DNA from: Leptodactylus fallax
Taxonomy: Eukaryota > Chordata > Amphibia > Anura > Leptodactylidae
Assembly (NCBI GenBank): GCA_947044405.1
Contig: CAMRHE010000077.1
Coordinates: 5,795,501-5,859,500, forward strand
Length of the DNA stretch: 64,000 nt
Direction: 5' to 3'
In this document: in pieces, positions 1 through 14,051 of the stretch
Numbering within the stretch: position 1 is the first letter of the stretch
How the letters are laid out: each line of letters opens with the position of its first letter
The notes under the pieces: generated by a model
Databases searched by the model: none
Seen by the model: only the letters and a program-made list of their open reading frames with translations
Told to the model about the DNA's origin: nothing
Translations under genes and position numbers: made by a program

Positions 1-1190
1 GTTACAAAGTGGTTATCGCTTTGTATGTTATATAGCAGCACCACTTTTGTATAATTGAACAAAGGGAAGCACCTAAATGGTTGACTTGATCTACACTGTT
101 TTGGTGCTTTCTATTGAATTTACATGAAACATGGTCATGATTTCCAGGACCTCCCACTATTGTGTGATTAAAGCAGCAGGACTAGTGGTATTTGCACTAC
201 ATCATATATAGGAAACTCTCTATAAGTCACATCTTAGAAATCAGGGCAGAACTACTGCATTCTGGGCTTAGGAGTCCAGTGAGCAGTCCTACTGATGGCT
301 ATCTTTGCAAGCATGCTCATACAGAGATGACTGCCAACTGGATTCTACATGACTTTGTGTGCCTAGGGGTGTGACCAAAGAATTCCTAGTGATGAGCCAT
401 CTTGATAAAAGTAATGAACAACTCATACATATTATCTAATAATATTATAAGGCCAGTTTAAGGTTAATGCAAAAAAAAGGTTGTGGTAAAAAAGTAATGT
501 ACTTTATTCCCCTTCAGAACCAGTTCCATTAGTGACTGCAAAAGCCATTGCAATATCATCAGGTACTCGCCAGAATCCAGCCACAACAATAGTAGATCTC
601 AAGGGTCCACCAGAAGACTAGACTGTTTGGAGGTGACTTAGAAGTCAACCACTTGCCACTTGGATTTATTTCTTATAGATTGAGTCACAAATAACCTAAT
701 AGACCTAATGATCATACTGTATGTGCTGTGTGTACAAGGATAACAGCTAAGTTTATAAAGCTGTTAAAAGTGGATGGACCCCGGTTCTGTGCTAGGCCCA
801 AGGAACTACACTCTCACTGATCACATAAGCATAAGCAATTCACATATAAATCTGTCTTGTTTTCCTAGTACTGCTGCTTTAATCCCCAGATCATGAACCA
901 TAAACTGTTGCTCGTTCTCCTTATCTCCTGTTTCTCCTCAATTTCATTTTTGGCAGCGCATTTTCCCTTCCCCCATCGAGCTCTCTCTGCCCCTACTCTT
1001 GTAATTTTTTGAGTGCAGAATGCCAAGAACCGTAGATGATTTGCTGTTGTTTTGTACTTTTGTTAAGTTCATTTGTATACATATTTTAGTTACTTTTTAT
1101 ACTTTTGCATGCAGATTTTCTGTTTTGTTTTTGGTTTTCTGTTTGCTTTTTCTTTCCCTTCAATGCTTCATCTCCCTCCCCCTCCTGCAG
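1..1190 (+). other. UNC80 intron, upstream part
   Basis: AT-rich intron sequence with no convincing exon. A few repeated fragments are present, but nothing that I can name. Confidence 0.55.
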
Positions 1191-1247
1191 CGAACCTAAT
1201 GTTCTTGACGACTCCCATGGGCGTGATGGCGAGATCAGCCTGTCTAG
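1191..1247 (+). CDS. UNC80: UNC80 coding exon A (57 nt)
   Basis: The acceptor is a pyrimidine-rich tract ending CCTGCAG, and the donor is TCTAG|GTATGA. The exon contributes one base to a preceding codon, then 18 codons beginning EPNVLDDSHG, then two bases (AG) that complete a serine codon with the next exon. It is short, so its identity depends on the frame-consistent splice to 12221. Confidence 0.68.
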
Positions 1248-1972
1248 GTATGAATGCTTCCTGTCTGTCATTGTGATGTAGGAGGGAGAGAGAGGATGGA
1301 GGCCAGCTTTAAAAGCCAGAAGCCATCCGCTCCCTCTCAATATGTTTCTCCACGATTCTCTCCATAACCCATTTTGGCTGGTCGTGAAAGGTGTAGCTCT
1401 CTCTCTGCTTCCATCATAAATGTGAGTCCCCCATACTTACCATGTTCCATGCTCAATGAGTAATCGATACCTGTCTGAAGGGATTTATTTTCAGGCGCTT
1501 TCTGCTGGCGTACCGTTTTGCTACAGGCAAGGTCCACTCTATTAGTTTATGAGACTCCGCATGAAGTAGAAGATGATTTTATTGAACATTAATAGTGATT
1601 TATTGATGACATATAAATGCAGTAGACGTATGAATAAAGGACTCTGCATTTATTACTGTTTTCATCACAGCTTTATAGCTGATAGGAAATCTTATCACAA
1701 CCGAAGCTCTGATGTTAATAACTACAATGAATAACTATTGTTCCAGATCAATAATCCCAAATGAACCTAAGGCTGTAGTTACATAACATGTAAGGACTAT
1801 ACCTGGCATATATGCTGAGTAGATCTTCAGACGAATTTGCCAAAGTAAAGCTCCCACATGTATCCAACATGTTACATACATTATCAATAGGCCACACACT
1901 AGATTTTTTTTTGTCAGAGGTTGACTATGTAAGAAAGCACAGCAGGTTGTACTTTCTAATACAGTACAGTAA

Positions 1973-1973
<1 letters not shown>

Positions 1974-2018
<45 letters not shown>
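1974..2018. repeat. (AT)n microsatellite
   Basis: About 22 uninterrupted AT dinucleotides in the UNC80 intron. It creates Tyr-Ile repeats in spurious frames on both strands. Confidence 0.95.
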
Positions 2019-2021
<3 letters not shown>

Positions 2022-5000
2022 CAGGTGATATCAAACAGATATTCTTTTCTTTTGACATCAGTTTATATAGTTTTATTATGCATTGGCACATAAGCTGAAC
2101 GTGCATACCTAACATGGCATTAGCATAGCCTATAATGTTGGGTGGATTTGGACTAGAACAGATACTATGAACATGTGATGTGGGTTTATCAGACAGATGA
2201 TTACTCGTGAACATTACACGGATATAGAAATCACAGAGAGACTCTGCACATTTCACGATTCACAATTGTAAGCCAGTACAGCTGTGACTGTGTGTATAGA
2301 CGTGTTTCATCTCTCACCTGTTCCTTACCAGGGGTCAATAAATATACAGTAGTCTATAAAAACCTCCCTAAATCTGGGTTCCCATGGGACGTACAGTGGA
2401 TTAGCCACCATGGATTTGCCGACTGGCTAATCTGGTGTGAAGTAGCAAAGTGAATGAGATATAAACAAATCTCACCTGCACATTGTGGTAAGACACAGCA
2501 GTATAAGTTGACTTGCATTAAGGGTTTTCAAGCCACTACTGTTAATATACGCTGCAAGTTTTTATCGTGGCTTTTAACCTTTGTAATGCAACGACTGGAA
2601 GGGCAACGATACAAGCAGCAATTGGAAAAGGAGTTCCACCCCAAAAGCCAACCCATTTTGGGCAGTGGTGGAATTTAAACAAACCCACTGCTGATCTTCT
2701 ATGACAGAAATGTCCCGTGTGTTCTCAGCCTAAAACCTTACAATTAGAACAATAATGGTTTTCCAATAGAACAGCCTCAATACATTTTTCATATAAAGGT
2801 AACATACCTGTATACATCTTAAAAATGTCTAAAACAAGAATATCTAAATTATTATTTTTTTTTTTTTACTAAAATATACTTAAACATTGTAAAATTGTAA
2901 AAAAGTAGGTATTTCCACTCCAGGTAATAACTGTCTACCAACACTTTAGTTGTTGCCCCCCCTGATGCAAAGGAGAAGCTGAGAGAGATTGTGGTAGTTA
3001 AATGGTTAGTAGTCTTTGTCTATAGATCTATGAAGTTTTCTGGTGCACACTCATTGCTAGGATATACTCCGTATCTCATTGTCATTACTTCATTGTCAGT
3101 GTTACTAATGTGAAATTACACTGTTTAGAAGACATACAGCAAGATCTGCCTTCATGTACTGGTTACCCATATGGAGATGGAGTTTGAGGGGTAAACTAAA
3201 ATAAATTTACTGTAGTAATTGTAGTAACTATGAAGGTAACCTAGAAATATTAAGAGACTAGAGATTATGTAACTCTGAGTCATGCCAGTCACCTATACAC
3301 ACACCAGTGGGAGACTATTCAGTCAGTGCAATCTATAGTACCCTCCATGCATAATACCCTCATAATATGCTATGCATAGTGGAAAAATCTCCATGGTGCT
3401 CTCTAGACGGTGGCGCATGCGGTGCTCTACAAGTCCATGAGGCAATGTGTTCTATTCTAAATGCAATGTAAGAATACCTCTGTATTGCCTCTATACACAA
3501 ACATTGGTATAATGCCAGCTGTAGTCTGGATTCATGTGTTACCAAGACCATGAGGATTTAGATTTCAGTAACAGTTTTCTATAATTTTTAAAAAATAAAA
3601 ATAAATGGCATAAGGCACAAAAACAGAATATGACCTTTTTGCCTACAGCAACCAGTTGGACCTCAACTTGTATTTACTAATCCACAGATGTGTTCACCCT
3701 TTCCTTGAATTTGGTTGAGAATCCAATTTTGCAATAAGGAAATTCAATACGGTATTGCATTAAGACTAAAGCCCCATGCTGTGGAAAATCTCCTTTTTTG
3801 TTGAGGATTTTGCTGCAGTTTTTTTGAGCCAAAGCCAGGAGGGAGAAGTATAAGAGATTTCTAGATATTTCCTATTCCTTCTGTAGCCACTGATAGGTTT
3901 GGTTAAAAAAAATGTTTGGCTAAAAAAATCTGCATTAAAAAAAGCAGCGTTTCCGCAACAGGGGTTTTCCAGGAATTATAGTGTGGTGGCTGGGGAGGTG
4001 TAGAATTAAAAAAAGCATATTCATTTGTCCCCAGTGTTTCTTTGTCTGCGACCAGTGCCCTTTCTATCTTGCGCTGGTGCCACAATATTGGTTGACCACC
4101 GAGACCATTTAGTGGCCTTAGTAGTCGCTAGTAAGGAACAGGTAAAGTAACTGAGTGACCTCACTGGCCCCTCTCCAGCGACTTCTGAGGCCACTGATTG
4201 CTCTCAGCATTCATTTGAAGTTCAGGAATTCTGGAAATGTTGCCCCAGCACCGGCAGCGGACAATGGACTGCTGGGGACAGGTGAGTAAACTTTTTTTTA
4301 TTTTACACCTCACCAACCATGGCTTGCTATCATTTCTAGACATTCCCTTTAAGATTTGAACTTATGACAAACAGAAACACAACCAGTGGGTGGTTACACA
4401 TAGACACATATGAGATACACATCTTGTGACAGAGTATCACAAATTCATGTTATTTTGAAAAGCTGGTCATCTCTTAATACACATATCTGAGCGTGTCCAC
4501 CCAAGATAAAAGGTAAGGAAGGACACATCTATATCTTTGATAAATGAGGCACCTGGCAATGATCTGAGTATTTATATAGTTTATCTTTTGTTTTTTCCTG
4601 CTGTGACCACTTCATGAGCACAACCATAACAGTTAGAACATCAATACAAGTAATATAAACCATGCTAACGTTGTTTTGTCATGTGTTACACTTTAATGCA
4701 GTTTTATTAGTATTTAGCAGAGTGGGACATAGTGGTATGATAAATGGAAAGAAAGGAAGATAATCTATTCATATGTATTCTATTCATTCTATTCAATTGC
4801 TCCTGTATTTTCTCTTCCTTTATTGTATGAAAAGTAAAATGCTGTACTCAGAATCTATTATTACCAAGAGAGCTAGTATATTAAGACAGCATTTCCTCCA
4901 TCGCTATTGCATTAAAGGATATGGAGAAAGCTCTACTCAGTTCCTGTGCCACATCCATTTGTCAATCCATATATAAGCTCTGAGCTAACCGTATTCATCA

Positions 5001-6918
5001 CTGCCATATGTCACATAATATTTCAGCAATAATTTATTAATTGTATTATTGAATTATTGTTGCTAATAGTATTAATATTATGTACTGCAGATGATCAGAT
5101 CACTGTAATGCCCTAAATAACCATCGATGATATATTACAATAGAGTGCATGTGAGAATCTACATGGTGATTGTAATAAGTTAAGGGCTTTTGCAGTCATC
5201 AGTAGATAAAATTATAAGAATAAATAAATATTATAATTAATACATTTATTATTGAAGATTCTTAAATACTATGATTTTCAATCCTCACCTTTTGCAAGTT
5301 TTTTGTCTGCTGCCATTGATAGAAAACAATCATGTATGCATTCTGGGGTATAATAGTCCTATGTTCCTATAGATGTTATCCTCAAGTCTATGACAAGAGA
5401 AAACTTCCTTCTGCTGTTGTGTTTTGTTTGTAAACAGGACTAGATCAGAAAGGCCACTGAATGTAAAAAAGAAAATTTTCTTCCACTGAAAAAAAAACAG
5501 AAATCTTGAAAATAATTTTTCTTATACTACTTATAATACTTTATGTACATAGACCACATTAAATGGCTACAGCACTTTCTACTGTGCTTAGCGTACAAGG
5601 GCTGGTTATCAAACATGGGGTTATTCAGTTTGAAAAAAAGATGGCTGAGGGGGTGACCTAGCTGCAAATATATTAATGGGCAGTATAGAGATCTTTCTAA
5701 TGTTCTTTTTACACCTAAACCCATAACGTGAAAGTAAAAAGGATGTTAGTCTAGGGTTTTAGTCCAAATGCCATATTTGGAGAAGGTAACAAATCCATCA
5801 CCCCCCCCCCTTCCTTCCCATGGAACAATTACCATCTGTTCCTTCCCCTGGATCAACAAGAGAGGATTATAGTCTTACCTTATCAAATATGTCACTATGT
5901 ATGTTAGACTTTACGTTAATCAATAGTACAGGTGATTTTATTTTAAGAAACTCTGTAATATATGTTATCAGAGAAAAATGCATCTTTCTCCTTATCAAGC
6001 TATTTTTCTTTCCCTTATAAATTGTTCACTTGCTCAGAATTACCTACAAACTCCATCTTGGTCTGCTGAAGCTAAGTTTTCTAGCTCACTCAAGAAGTTT
6101 TAGTGCTGCTCTAGAATGTCCTTCATGATGCTAAGAAAGTGACAGAGTTAGGAAACAGAATTTTCTTGTTTCTCCATGTGCTGGTTATGGGAGACATCAT
6201 AACAGTTCTTCATCCTACAGGTCAGGGATAACTGATCATTGGAGATAGAGCCTGTAGAGGGGAAAACTGCAAAAAATGCAGAAAACAAATCACATAGTAA
6301 CTATATATAATCAAAGACAATCAAACGTGACACTGCCTCTTGGCTAGAAAACATATTGCAAAAAGTTCTTTTAGGAATTATCTGGGTTATATAAGTCAAC
6401 ATACTTTTCTCACTGTTTTGAAAATAGAAGTCAACTTACATTTTCTAACCATGGAGATCCCATAAGAAAAACCTACGTGATATAGATTTCTTATTTTTAC
6501 AATGGAATACATCAGGGCACAATTCTTTGCATATAAGAAAATGGGTGCTCCAGCCAGTGTGGCCACACCCCAAGTGCACCAAACAGCTGAAGGTATATTC
6601 ACTTTGTCACTAACTGTCCCTACAACAGCATATTAGTTATTTAGAAGTGATTTTGGTAGACTGCCTTCAAGACATGGAACTGGGTATATAAGAAATCATC
6701 AATCTACTGAAGAAGGCTAAAGATTATCATTCAGCATCTGAAACCATCATAATTATAGGAAAAGTATTGGAATATCTGAAGTCATGTGATCATCAGAGTA
6801 TATTAATACACCATTATTTTACTGCCATCATTCAGTTTGCTAGAATAACTCCTGTTACTGAATACAGAGCTTAGCAGTACTACTACAACACGGTACACCA
6901 CTACAAATTCATGCTCAC

Positions 6919-7313
6919 ATTAAAGGAGCTTTTCCCCCAAAACACATTTATTTCATATCCACATAAATAACATAAATGTCTGCTAGATGCTGGTCTCACC
7001 TCTCTCTAAAATAAGCCCCTCCAGCCTCCATGCCTCGCTACTTACATGGCTGTAACCTCACTTAGAAGACTTTCAGCTATGGGGGTTTTTACAGAAACAG
7101 TGTAGCTGTGAGCTCTGCTGTTTGTGTAACTTCCATAGAAGTGTAGCTCAGAACTACACTTAAGGTCCAACCATAGAAAATTGTCACAGTTTGGCAAGTA
7201 GCAGAGCACGGTGGCTGGGGAGGCTCATTTGAGAACTAGGAGCAGGTCCCAGTGGTGGGACCCACGTCCTCAGGGTATGCCATAAATATCTTTTATTGGA
7301 AACCCCTTTTAAG
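6919..7313. repeat. TTAA-bounded inverted-repeat element
   Basis: The left end starts TTAAAGGAGCTTTTCCC and the right end closes with AACCCCTTTTAA. The arms are imperfectly complementary (CATATCCACATAAATAAC against a right arm holding GGTATGCCATAAATATC). No coding frame spans it. It fits a non-autonomous DNA transposon. Confidence 0.6.
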
Positions 7314-9324
7314 GCTAAGATGTTGGTAACAAAATCATTTGATTAGTAAAGACTTTTATTCTCTGCAGAAACATATCCGCCTCACATTGCCAGCTTGACT
7401 TCTGACTTACCTTTGGATCGTTTTACCTTGAACGTGATTTGTAAATCAATTGGTGTTTTAGATTCAACTTTTCCTTCAAATGTATGGTTGTCCACAATGA
7501 GATGACAAATCATCCTATTTTCTGTATTGCTGGTAGTTAGGTACAGTACATGCACTTTTATTAAGAATTTCCTCTTTGGATTTCTGATTCAAGTGTTCTA
7601 CATATAGTATATATCACTTTATATTCACTCAATCCTGATACCTTTTTGTCTTCGTCAACATCCACCATACTTCCTTCTCATGTGTGTGCATTCCATATGT
7701 TAATGCTGTTAACACTCAACAGGGTAGCCAGTGTGCAGAGTGAACCTGGTCATCAGAACCTTCTCATACAACCACCATTGGGAAGGAAGAGAGGTCTGAG
7801 ACAGGTAAGTGCTACATAACACAGAGGATGATGTCATCCATGAAGAGTTAACTGGATGGTGGACTAAATGAAGCAATGTGTTAAAACTGTACAAAAATAC
7901 TAGTAAAATGTTCATTCGGACATGTCTGATTTTTCTCCTCCAACTTCTTTGTTCTCGCCCCATTCCATTCCCTAACTGTCCATGTGTGTTTCATGATCAT
8001 CTAGCATTTTATCTGCTTACATTTGTCCTTTGTTCTTTCAGTCCAACATTTTGTAAAGTAAATCATCAGATGTAATAAGAATAATGTAGTGTATAATGTC
8101 AGCTACTATACCCTTGTCCCTGTTGACTATTAAAAGGTACAATGCTATACAACACCTTCAATGCTATGCTTTCCTGTGCTTACGCTGTATACATGCTGCA
8201 TGTGCTATGCTATTTGAGGGGTGTATATTAAAGGCAATGTATAGCAAATAGGTGGTTCTGCCATGATCAGTCATAAGTTATATACCATGTACGACAACAT
8301 CTGATGACATGGGCAGAGCCACCCATTTCCTTCCTGCAGCTTTCATAAATCTTCTGTTTTGTTGGAAGCATTATTGTACTACCTGCACTAAATCCAGGTA
8401 TCGTTCTCATGTGACAGCAGCAGTTTTGCTCCAGCACTGCCATTGTGGTAGCTTTAAAGAACATTAATTGGTCATATAAAGTACATAATTGTATGTAGAC
8501 AATATATAGTCCCCTACTTGTATATACGGTAGGTTTTCTAATGTCTTTGCCTTCATTGTGATAGTTAACACTTTGACCCTCATCATAACTATAACAGTCA
8601 ATAAACTTCTCCCGTACATGGGATGTCATAATATACAGTGTGTCCACATTGTTGCACAACAGCGACCTTTCAGAATCAGGATGGAGCATATGGTGACTCT
8701 AGTCAACCCACTGGTAAATGAGAAGTAATACATATCTGACACAGAAGGATGAGATAGTAGCATATGCTTTGTTGGTGCTTGTTTTTTTGGCTATATAATT
8801 ATTACTGTAAATCAGTGAAATACTGCTATCAGGTGAGAAAGCACAAAGCATTGTAATCTCTTACCTCATTATAATACCTTTTATTACTTACATATAACAT
8901 TGCAATGATATATTTCATGTACAGTACATGGCCTTGCTCTTTCATAATGTCTTACATGAATAGAAGACCCAGTGGAATCTGAGATATCATGTGGTTGGAC
9001 AGCACAGGGCACTTAATGCTTGCGCAACATTTTCATCTATCCAGACTATAAATGTGGAGCTATGTTTAGGAGTTTATTGTATGGGACTGCAGTGTGATAG
9101 ATGCAAATCTCTAGTACGGTATTAAGTTCACGATAAGAAGCCTATATATTATTACCCAATGACAACACCTGGACCCCTCACCAACCAGCTATACCGATAA
9201 CCTGTCCCATGGGTAGGTCATTAGTAATATAAATGCTATAGAACTTGGACAAAGCCTGTAAAGAGGATATGCCATAAGACTATACTGCTGTATGGAAGGG
9301 TAGCATAGCCTTTACGTGACATTT

Positions 9325-9505
9325 GACTAATAGGAGCTATCAAAGAATACAATGGACTTATACTGTAGTTATGAGTCCACTGTATTTATGAAGGGAAGCT
9401 GCCGTAGTGTACCAGGCAGATACACAGCTGTCACTGGTGAGAGGTGGAGGATAGGCAGGGGTATGTTCCCCTCATAACTATATTCTTTGATAGCTTTTAT
9501 TGGTC
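9325..9505. repeat. Short inverted-repeat element
   Basis: The left arm GAGCTATCAAAGAATA is matched in reverse complement by TATTCTTTGATAGC at the right end, about 180 bp apart. No gene is present. It is probably a small non-autonomous transposon. Confidence 0.55.
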
Positions 9506-10574
9506 AAAATCCCTTCATCCATATTCTAGACAGTGCCTTCTCTGTTTACCATCCCTGTTCCTGCCCTCTTATATTGCCAGTTCCATGTCTTTATCCCTGT
9601 TGAGTTAACATCCTCCCATGCATGCAGGTCCCCAGACTGGTAATGCTTTCAGAACTGTGTAATGCTACATATCATCCAAACCACTCCATCATTTAGGTGA
9701 CAGCAATTAAACAGTATCAACAGGGGTGTTATGATAAATTTGGAATGTGCCCCCCATCATACATGTAATAAAGTTATGGTCAGTAATATCCACGAGCCAT
9801 CCCATACAATTAGCAAAAAGCTTTCTAAAGATATCTTCACATTCATACAGTACAAACAGCATATGATAGTATTATTTGTATCATTCACAGTGAAAAAGAA
9901 TAGCTTATTTTACTCATGGCCTCATGTGACCAAACTGCTTAGACTGTATTATTATATGGGCGTATTAATGATACTTTACCAAATCTTTCTTAGCATCTTA
10001 TCATGAATACCTCCATATGAGCCTTTGGCCAGAAGTAAGGAAGTGTTCGACTTTCATAACACTATAGCTTGGTTAATGGTAGACCACACCTGTTGGGCCT
10101 TGCACTGTTCACTTGGTACTAGACTGGTCATATAAAATAATAATGATACATATTCACCAGGTATGAATGATACAGAATAATACTTCATAACAGTTTGCAG
10201 TACAGCTTTTCTTGTAAACTATTCTTTGCATGTTTTATCATCTACCTTATGTACAGTTATACACAGTTCTAGTTTGCAATGTTACAATTCCACTTAATTC
10301 TCGTGCATAATAAGTCTGTTGTATTAACCAATGAACATGATTTTATTTTACAGCTTTATCTTGTGTATTCTCTTCCCATAATAATTTCAAAAGAAAAGTT
10401 CTGGCCTTGAATTTATTAAAATTTTAACAGAACCTAATGTACACAGAATATGTATGATATCTCCAATATAGTAAATGTTCTAGTAAGGACTTCTACTAGC
10501 CTAATAACCACAGCATGCCAAGCAACACTTAAAATGTAACATAGGCGTTCTCCCTCCTAGAACAGAACTTATCA

Positions 10575-10920
10575 GGACTTACATATTGTTGACCTATCCT
10601 TAGGATAGGTCATCAATATCTGTTTGGTGGGAATTCGACAACCAGGACCCCTAGAGATCAGCTGCTCCAGTGAACGTTGTTTCTGCCTTCCAGGTAACTG
10701 ATGTCACGTTCATTCGTCATGTGGACTCAGACCCACTCAAGTGAATAAGGCTGAGCTGCAATCCCAAAGTCCCTACATAAAGTACAAAATTGTGCTTGGT
10801 ATTTAGTAAAAAGGCTGCAGCATTACTGCTTTGGTCTTTTCATACTGCTGATCTCTGGGGTCCTAGGTGTCAAATACCCAATGATCAAATTTTCATGGAT
10901 CTATCCTAAGAACAGGTCTT
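10575..10920. repeat. Inverted-repeat element with CCTATCCTTAGGATAGG core
   Basis: The left arm carries GACCTATCCTTAGGATAGG, and the right arm carries ATCTATCCTAAGAACAGG. The inner arms pair AGGACCCCTAGAGATCAGC with TGATCTCTGGGGTCCT. The same vocabulary recurs near 20203, 21362, 46118 and 55640, so this is an interspersed family. Confidence 0.5.
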
Positions 10921-11186
10921 TAATATGTAAGTATGGAATATACTCTGTGGATTTTCCAATGTGGAGTTGCAGTGGCAAACAAAGTGGATAAAATTTCCGG
11001 AGCATAAATTGACCTCCGCTAGTGAATGCTCATTTGGACCTAATCCTGAGGGCCTTTCACCACCTCCACCAATACCAACTGTTTGCATAATTTAATAGTC
11101 AATGCTTCAACAGTGTTTCATATTTTTTGCTTTCTAGTGTCATGTGGAAGGTCCTGGCCTGGAGCAGATCAACAGGAAACATCAGT

Positions 11187-11642
11187 GGCATAACTAAAGG
11201 TTTAAGATCCCTGGTGCAAAAACCTAGCTTGCTCCCCCCACAGCAATTGTTTCCCCTTTTGCGCTACAACCTCCCCCACAGAATCCGTCTTTGACTATAT
11301 TCTGACCAGTTGCTTCATTTGGCACTAAAAGGTTAATTTTCTCTTTTTTGACAGTGGAAGACTAAGTGTCATAAATCTTCTCACTTCAGTTCACCAAAGA
11401 ACAGGGGTAATACATTTCCAATGCACAAACTGCCAGTCATCAAAGGGATTCAGAAAGGTGATCAAAGAAATATAGTCAGCCTTCATGTGGTGAGGGTGAC
11501 CTATGGACCCCCAGGGTTATGGATCAAGTGGCAGATAAGAACAATGTGAAACCTTTAAGTTATGCCATTGGTTATGGGCCCCCTATGGTTCCTGGCCCGG
11601 GTGTGATTGCACCCTCTGCACCCATCAAGTTACGCCCTTGGG
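11187..11642. repeat. Interspersed repeat (ends in GCACCCATCAAGTTACGCC)
   Basis: It starts near GTGGCATAACTAAAGG and ends near CATCAAGTTACGCCCTTGG. Phrases such as CCTGGTGCAAAA and CTGGCCCGGGTGTGATTGC match a repeat type I associate with frog genomes. A related fragment lies near 33938-34080. No coding potential was seen. Confidence 0.45.
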
Positions 11643-12220
11643 AACCACCCATATGACAGTAGAAAGCATAACTGTGCTGAAAATGTTATGGTTGCCAGAA
11701 TCTGTGAGTGGTGCCTATTAAAGAATGCAAAGAGTTGGTGTTGGTGGAGGTCCCTTTAAAGACAAGACATTTAACCGTTATTTTGATGAATGTTGTCAAT
11801 AGTACTTGTTATATAAGGCAACTTGTAATATAGACTTTGTGGTCTCTAGAGTGCTTTACTATAGTTCCTTGGATATTTGATGTTTCCTGACTAGTTATAT
11901 AAAGATCCCCGAAAAACCATCTTAATCCATATGCTAACATTGATACATATAATAATACATATGATGGTTAAACAATGTTACTGTAAACTTTTAGTGGGAT
12001 GGAATATGTTCATAAATATACAGACATATTTTAAGCAAGACTGAGGTCAGTTTCCAACTGTGGTAAAAACATAGATATGCAAGGAGCTTAAGAGTATTGG
12101 CAAGTTTCTCTGAACCACCTGTGCCCAATGGCACTTATGACCTTGAATCTTCCTGAGTGTTAATATCTCCCCTGTATTACGGTATAACAGGGGGCTTTCT
12201 CTCCTTCTCACCTGGTTCAG

Positions 12221-12354
12221 CTACGAAGGCCTTTACTTTCACGTCAGAAAACTCAAACTGAACCAAGGAGTCGCCATGGGGGCGAGACTTTCAACAACTC
12301 GCAGAAGTATACAGCCACGAGCCAAGCAAATACGTGAAGAAGATCAGAAAACGG
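12221..12354 (+). CDS. UNC80: UNC80 coding exon B (134 nt)
   Basis: The acceptor follows a long pyrimidine tract ending GGTTCAG; the donor is ACGG|GTAACA. In the frame set by the previous exon it encodes a stretch starting YEGLYFHVRKLK, followed by a strongly basic segment (residues such as RLSTTRRS). The other frame with few stops ends at an internal TGA, which supports the chosen frame. It ends one base into a valine codon. Confidence 0.7.
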
Positions 12355-14051
12355 GTAACAATTAGTTTATATGTTGTGCTTTGGATTTTTACTACATTTG
12401 ACAACAGAACATTAGATGTTGGTTCAAGAGGATAGAGAAATTCAGATCCACATAGTAGTGACAGTAGAATGGGAGGGGGGTCTCAGTTTTGCTCAAGTTC
12501 TTTTGTCTACTCATATTAATAGCAGGCAGAAAGTGGTCTGTACCTCTAGACCCCCACAAGTGTCATAAAACACTATTGCTGGGTTAACAAGCTGCTTTTG
12601 AGGAGCACTTATCACTTTTGTGTTATGGATACACACTTTTGTAAAAACTATAACTAAGTTACCCATTGGTCTACAGACACTGCGCTATGCTCAGCCCACC
12701 ATTCGCTCAGATATGAGACTCTGGATGACATTTACAATGCTTAGCCCCTTTTGTGCTCTTGTTTGCACCAATGTTTTAGTGCATCTCAATTTAGACACAT
12801 TTATTATTCAGATGCACCAAAATGTTTTCTTCCGACTGTCTCAATATTTCCCTATTTCAGACTAGAATGTGAGTGTGGCCTCTGTCAGGAGAATTGAATA
12901 TCATTGAATATCTATTTGCAATGGCATTTGTCAAGACCTGGGATATATTACTCGGCAGGTGAACAACCATTTCCTAAGGTTGCTCTGTTGGAACCAGTGA
13001 AATAATCTATAGTCATTTCTTAGGGATAGTTTAAGGAACCGAATAGGCTTCAAATTCCCCAGATCTCAATCCAATCTAAGCATCTGTAGGATGCGCTGAA
13101 AAAACAAATGTGATCCAGAGAGGTCTAACCTTGAAACTTAGAAAACTTAAAGGGGTATTCCCATTTCAAGGATAATATTCAGACTTGTAGCTTTACCTAA
13201 TACATTGCTTTATCGATCTTGCTCCATTTGCCAGATACAGCTAAATCTCTCTCCTCAGTTTTTACAGCTAGTTACCTAGGTTACAGACCTGCAACAGGTC
13301 AGAATAATGAACCTCCTCCTCCTCCTCCTCCAACTCCGACACATTTCTTAAGCAGGGCTTCTGTATCTGTGTATTTACATCCAGAGATAACTGTGTCGAA
13401 CAAGCAGGTGTTCTGTACAACAATGGTCTGATAACCAAGAAGTGGGGGGGAGAGGAGATAGGAGAGCAGCTGAAATCCTGAGATAACCCTTTAAATGATC
13501 CAAAGGATGTGTCATATATGTCTGATAGATGCAGACTCCAAACGTATCTCCAGAAGCTGATGTCAGGCTTCCCATAGAAGTAAATTGAGAGAACTACAAA
13601 TGAGTGGCCTTCTCCATTCATTGCAGCTGCAGCATCAGTTGGAGGGGGATCAGAGGGTATCAGATCCCTGTTTTGGAGATAGGTGTGGATTCCAGAGAAC
13701 AGACATTTGGAAGTGCCATACATGTCTGTAGTGAGAATGGATCTGTTACTAACATCAGCTTTAGTAGCACAAAGGGGACCTAGTTGGAGACTGCTAAGAC
13801 CACTACATACTTAATGAACAAATAGGCTTTACACAGTGATTCAGTCTCCTGGAAATTGCTGACAGAATATTCTAAGCAGAGAATCATGGTGGCTGGCTTA
13901 TTAAAACACAACAACAAATCACAATGAGCAGTTTAAGAAATAAAAGCTCAAACTAGGTTTTTATCTAAACAGTGACAATTTCACCAATAGAAATGAAGCA
14001 CATGGTGTATGACAGATTTATCATGTGTTTAGACTATTTTACTTTCTTACA

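Larger units (their letters stand above)
1248..12220 (+). other. UNC80 intron (about 11 kb)
   Basis: This is a long, AT-rich intron. It contains a TA microsatellite (about 1974-2018) and several palindromic interspersed repeats (6919-7313, 9325-9505, 10575-10920, 11187-11642). Isolated open frames are short and lack splice support or family motifs. Confidence 0.6.

Noticed and set aside
1735..2256. 173-residue frame on the - strand
   Set aside because: It runs through the TA microsatellite, giving Tyr-Ile repeats, and has no family features.
8267..8689. 140-residue frame on the - strand
   Set aside because: No recognised motif, no splice signals and ordinary AT-rich composition. Chance open frame in an intron.
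13268..13723. 151-residue frame on the - strand with a poly-Glu run
   Set aside because: It comes from a CCTCCT simple repeat and interspersed repeat sequence. No domain or splice support.
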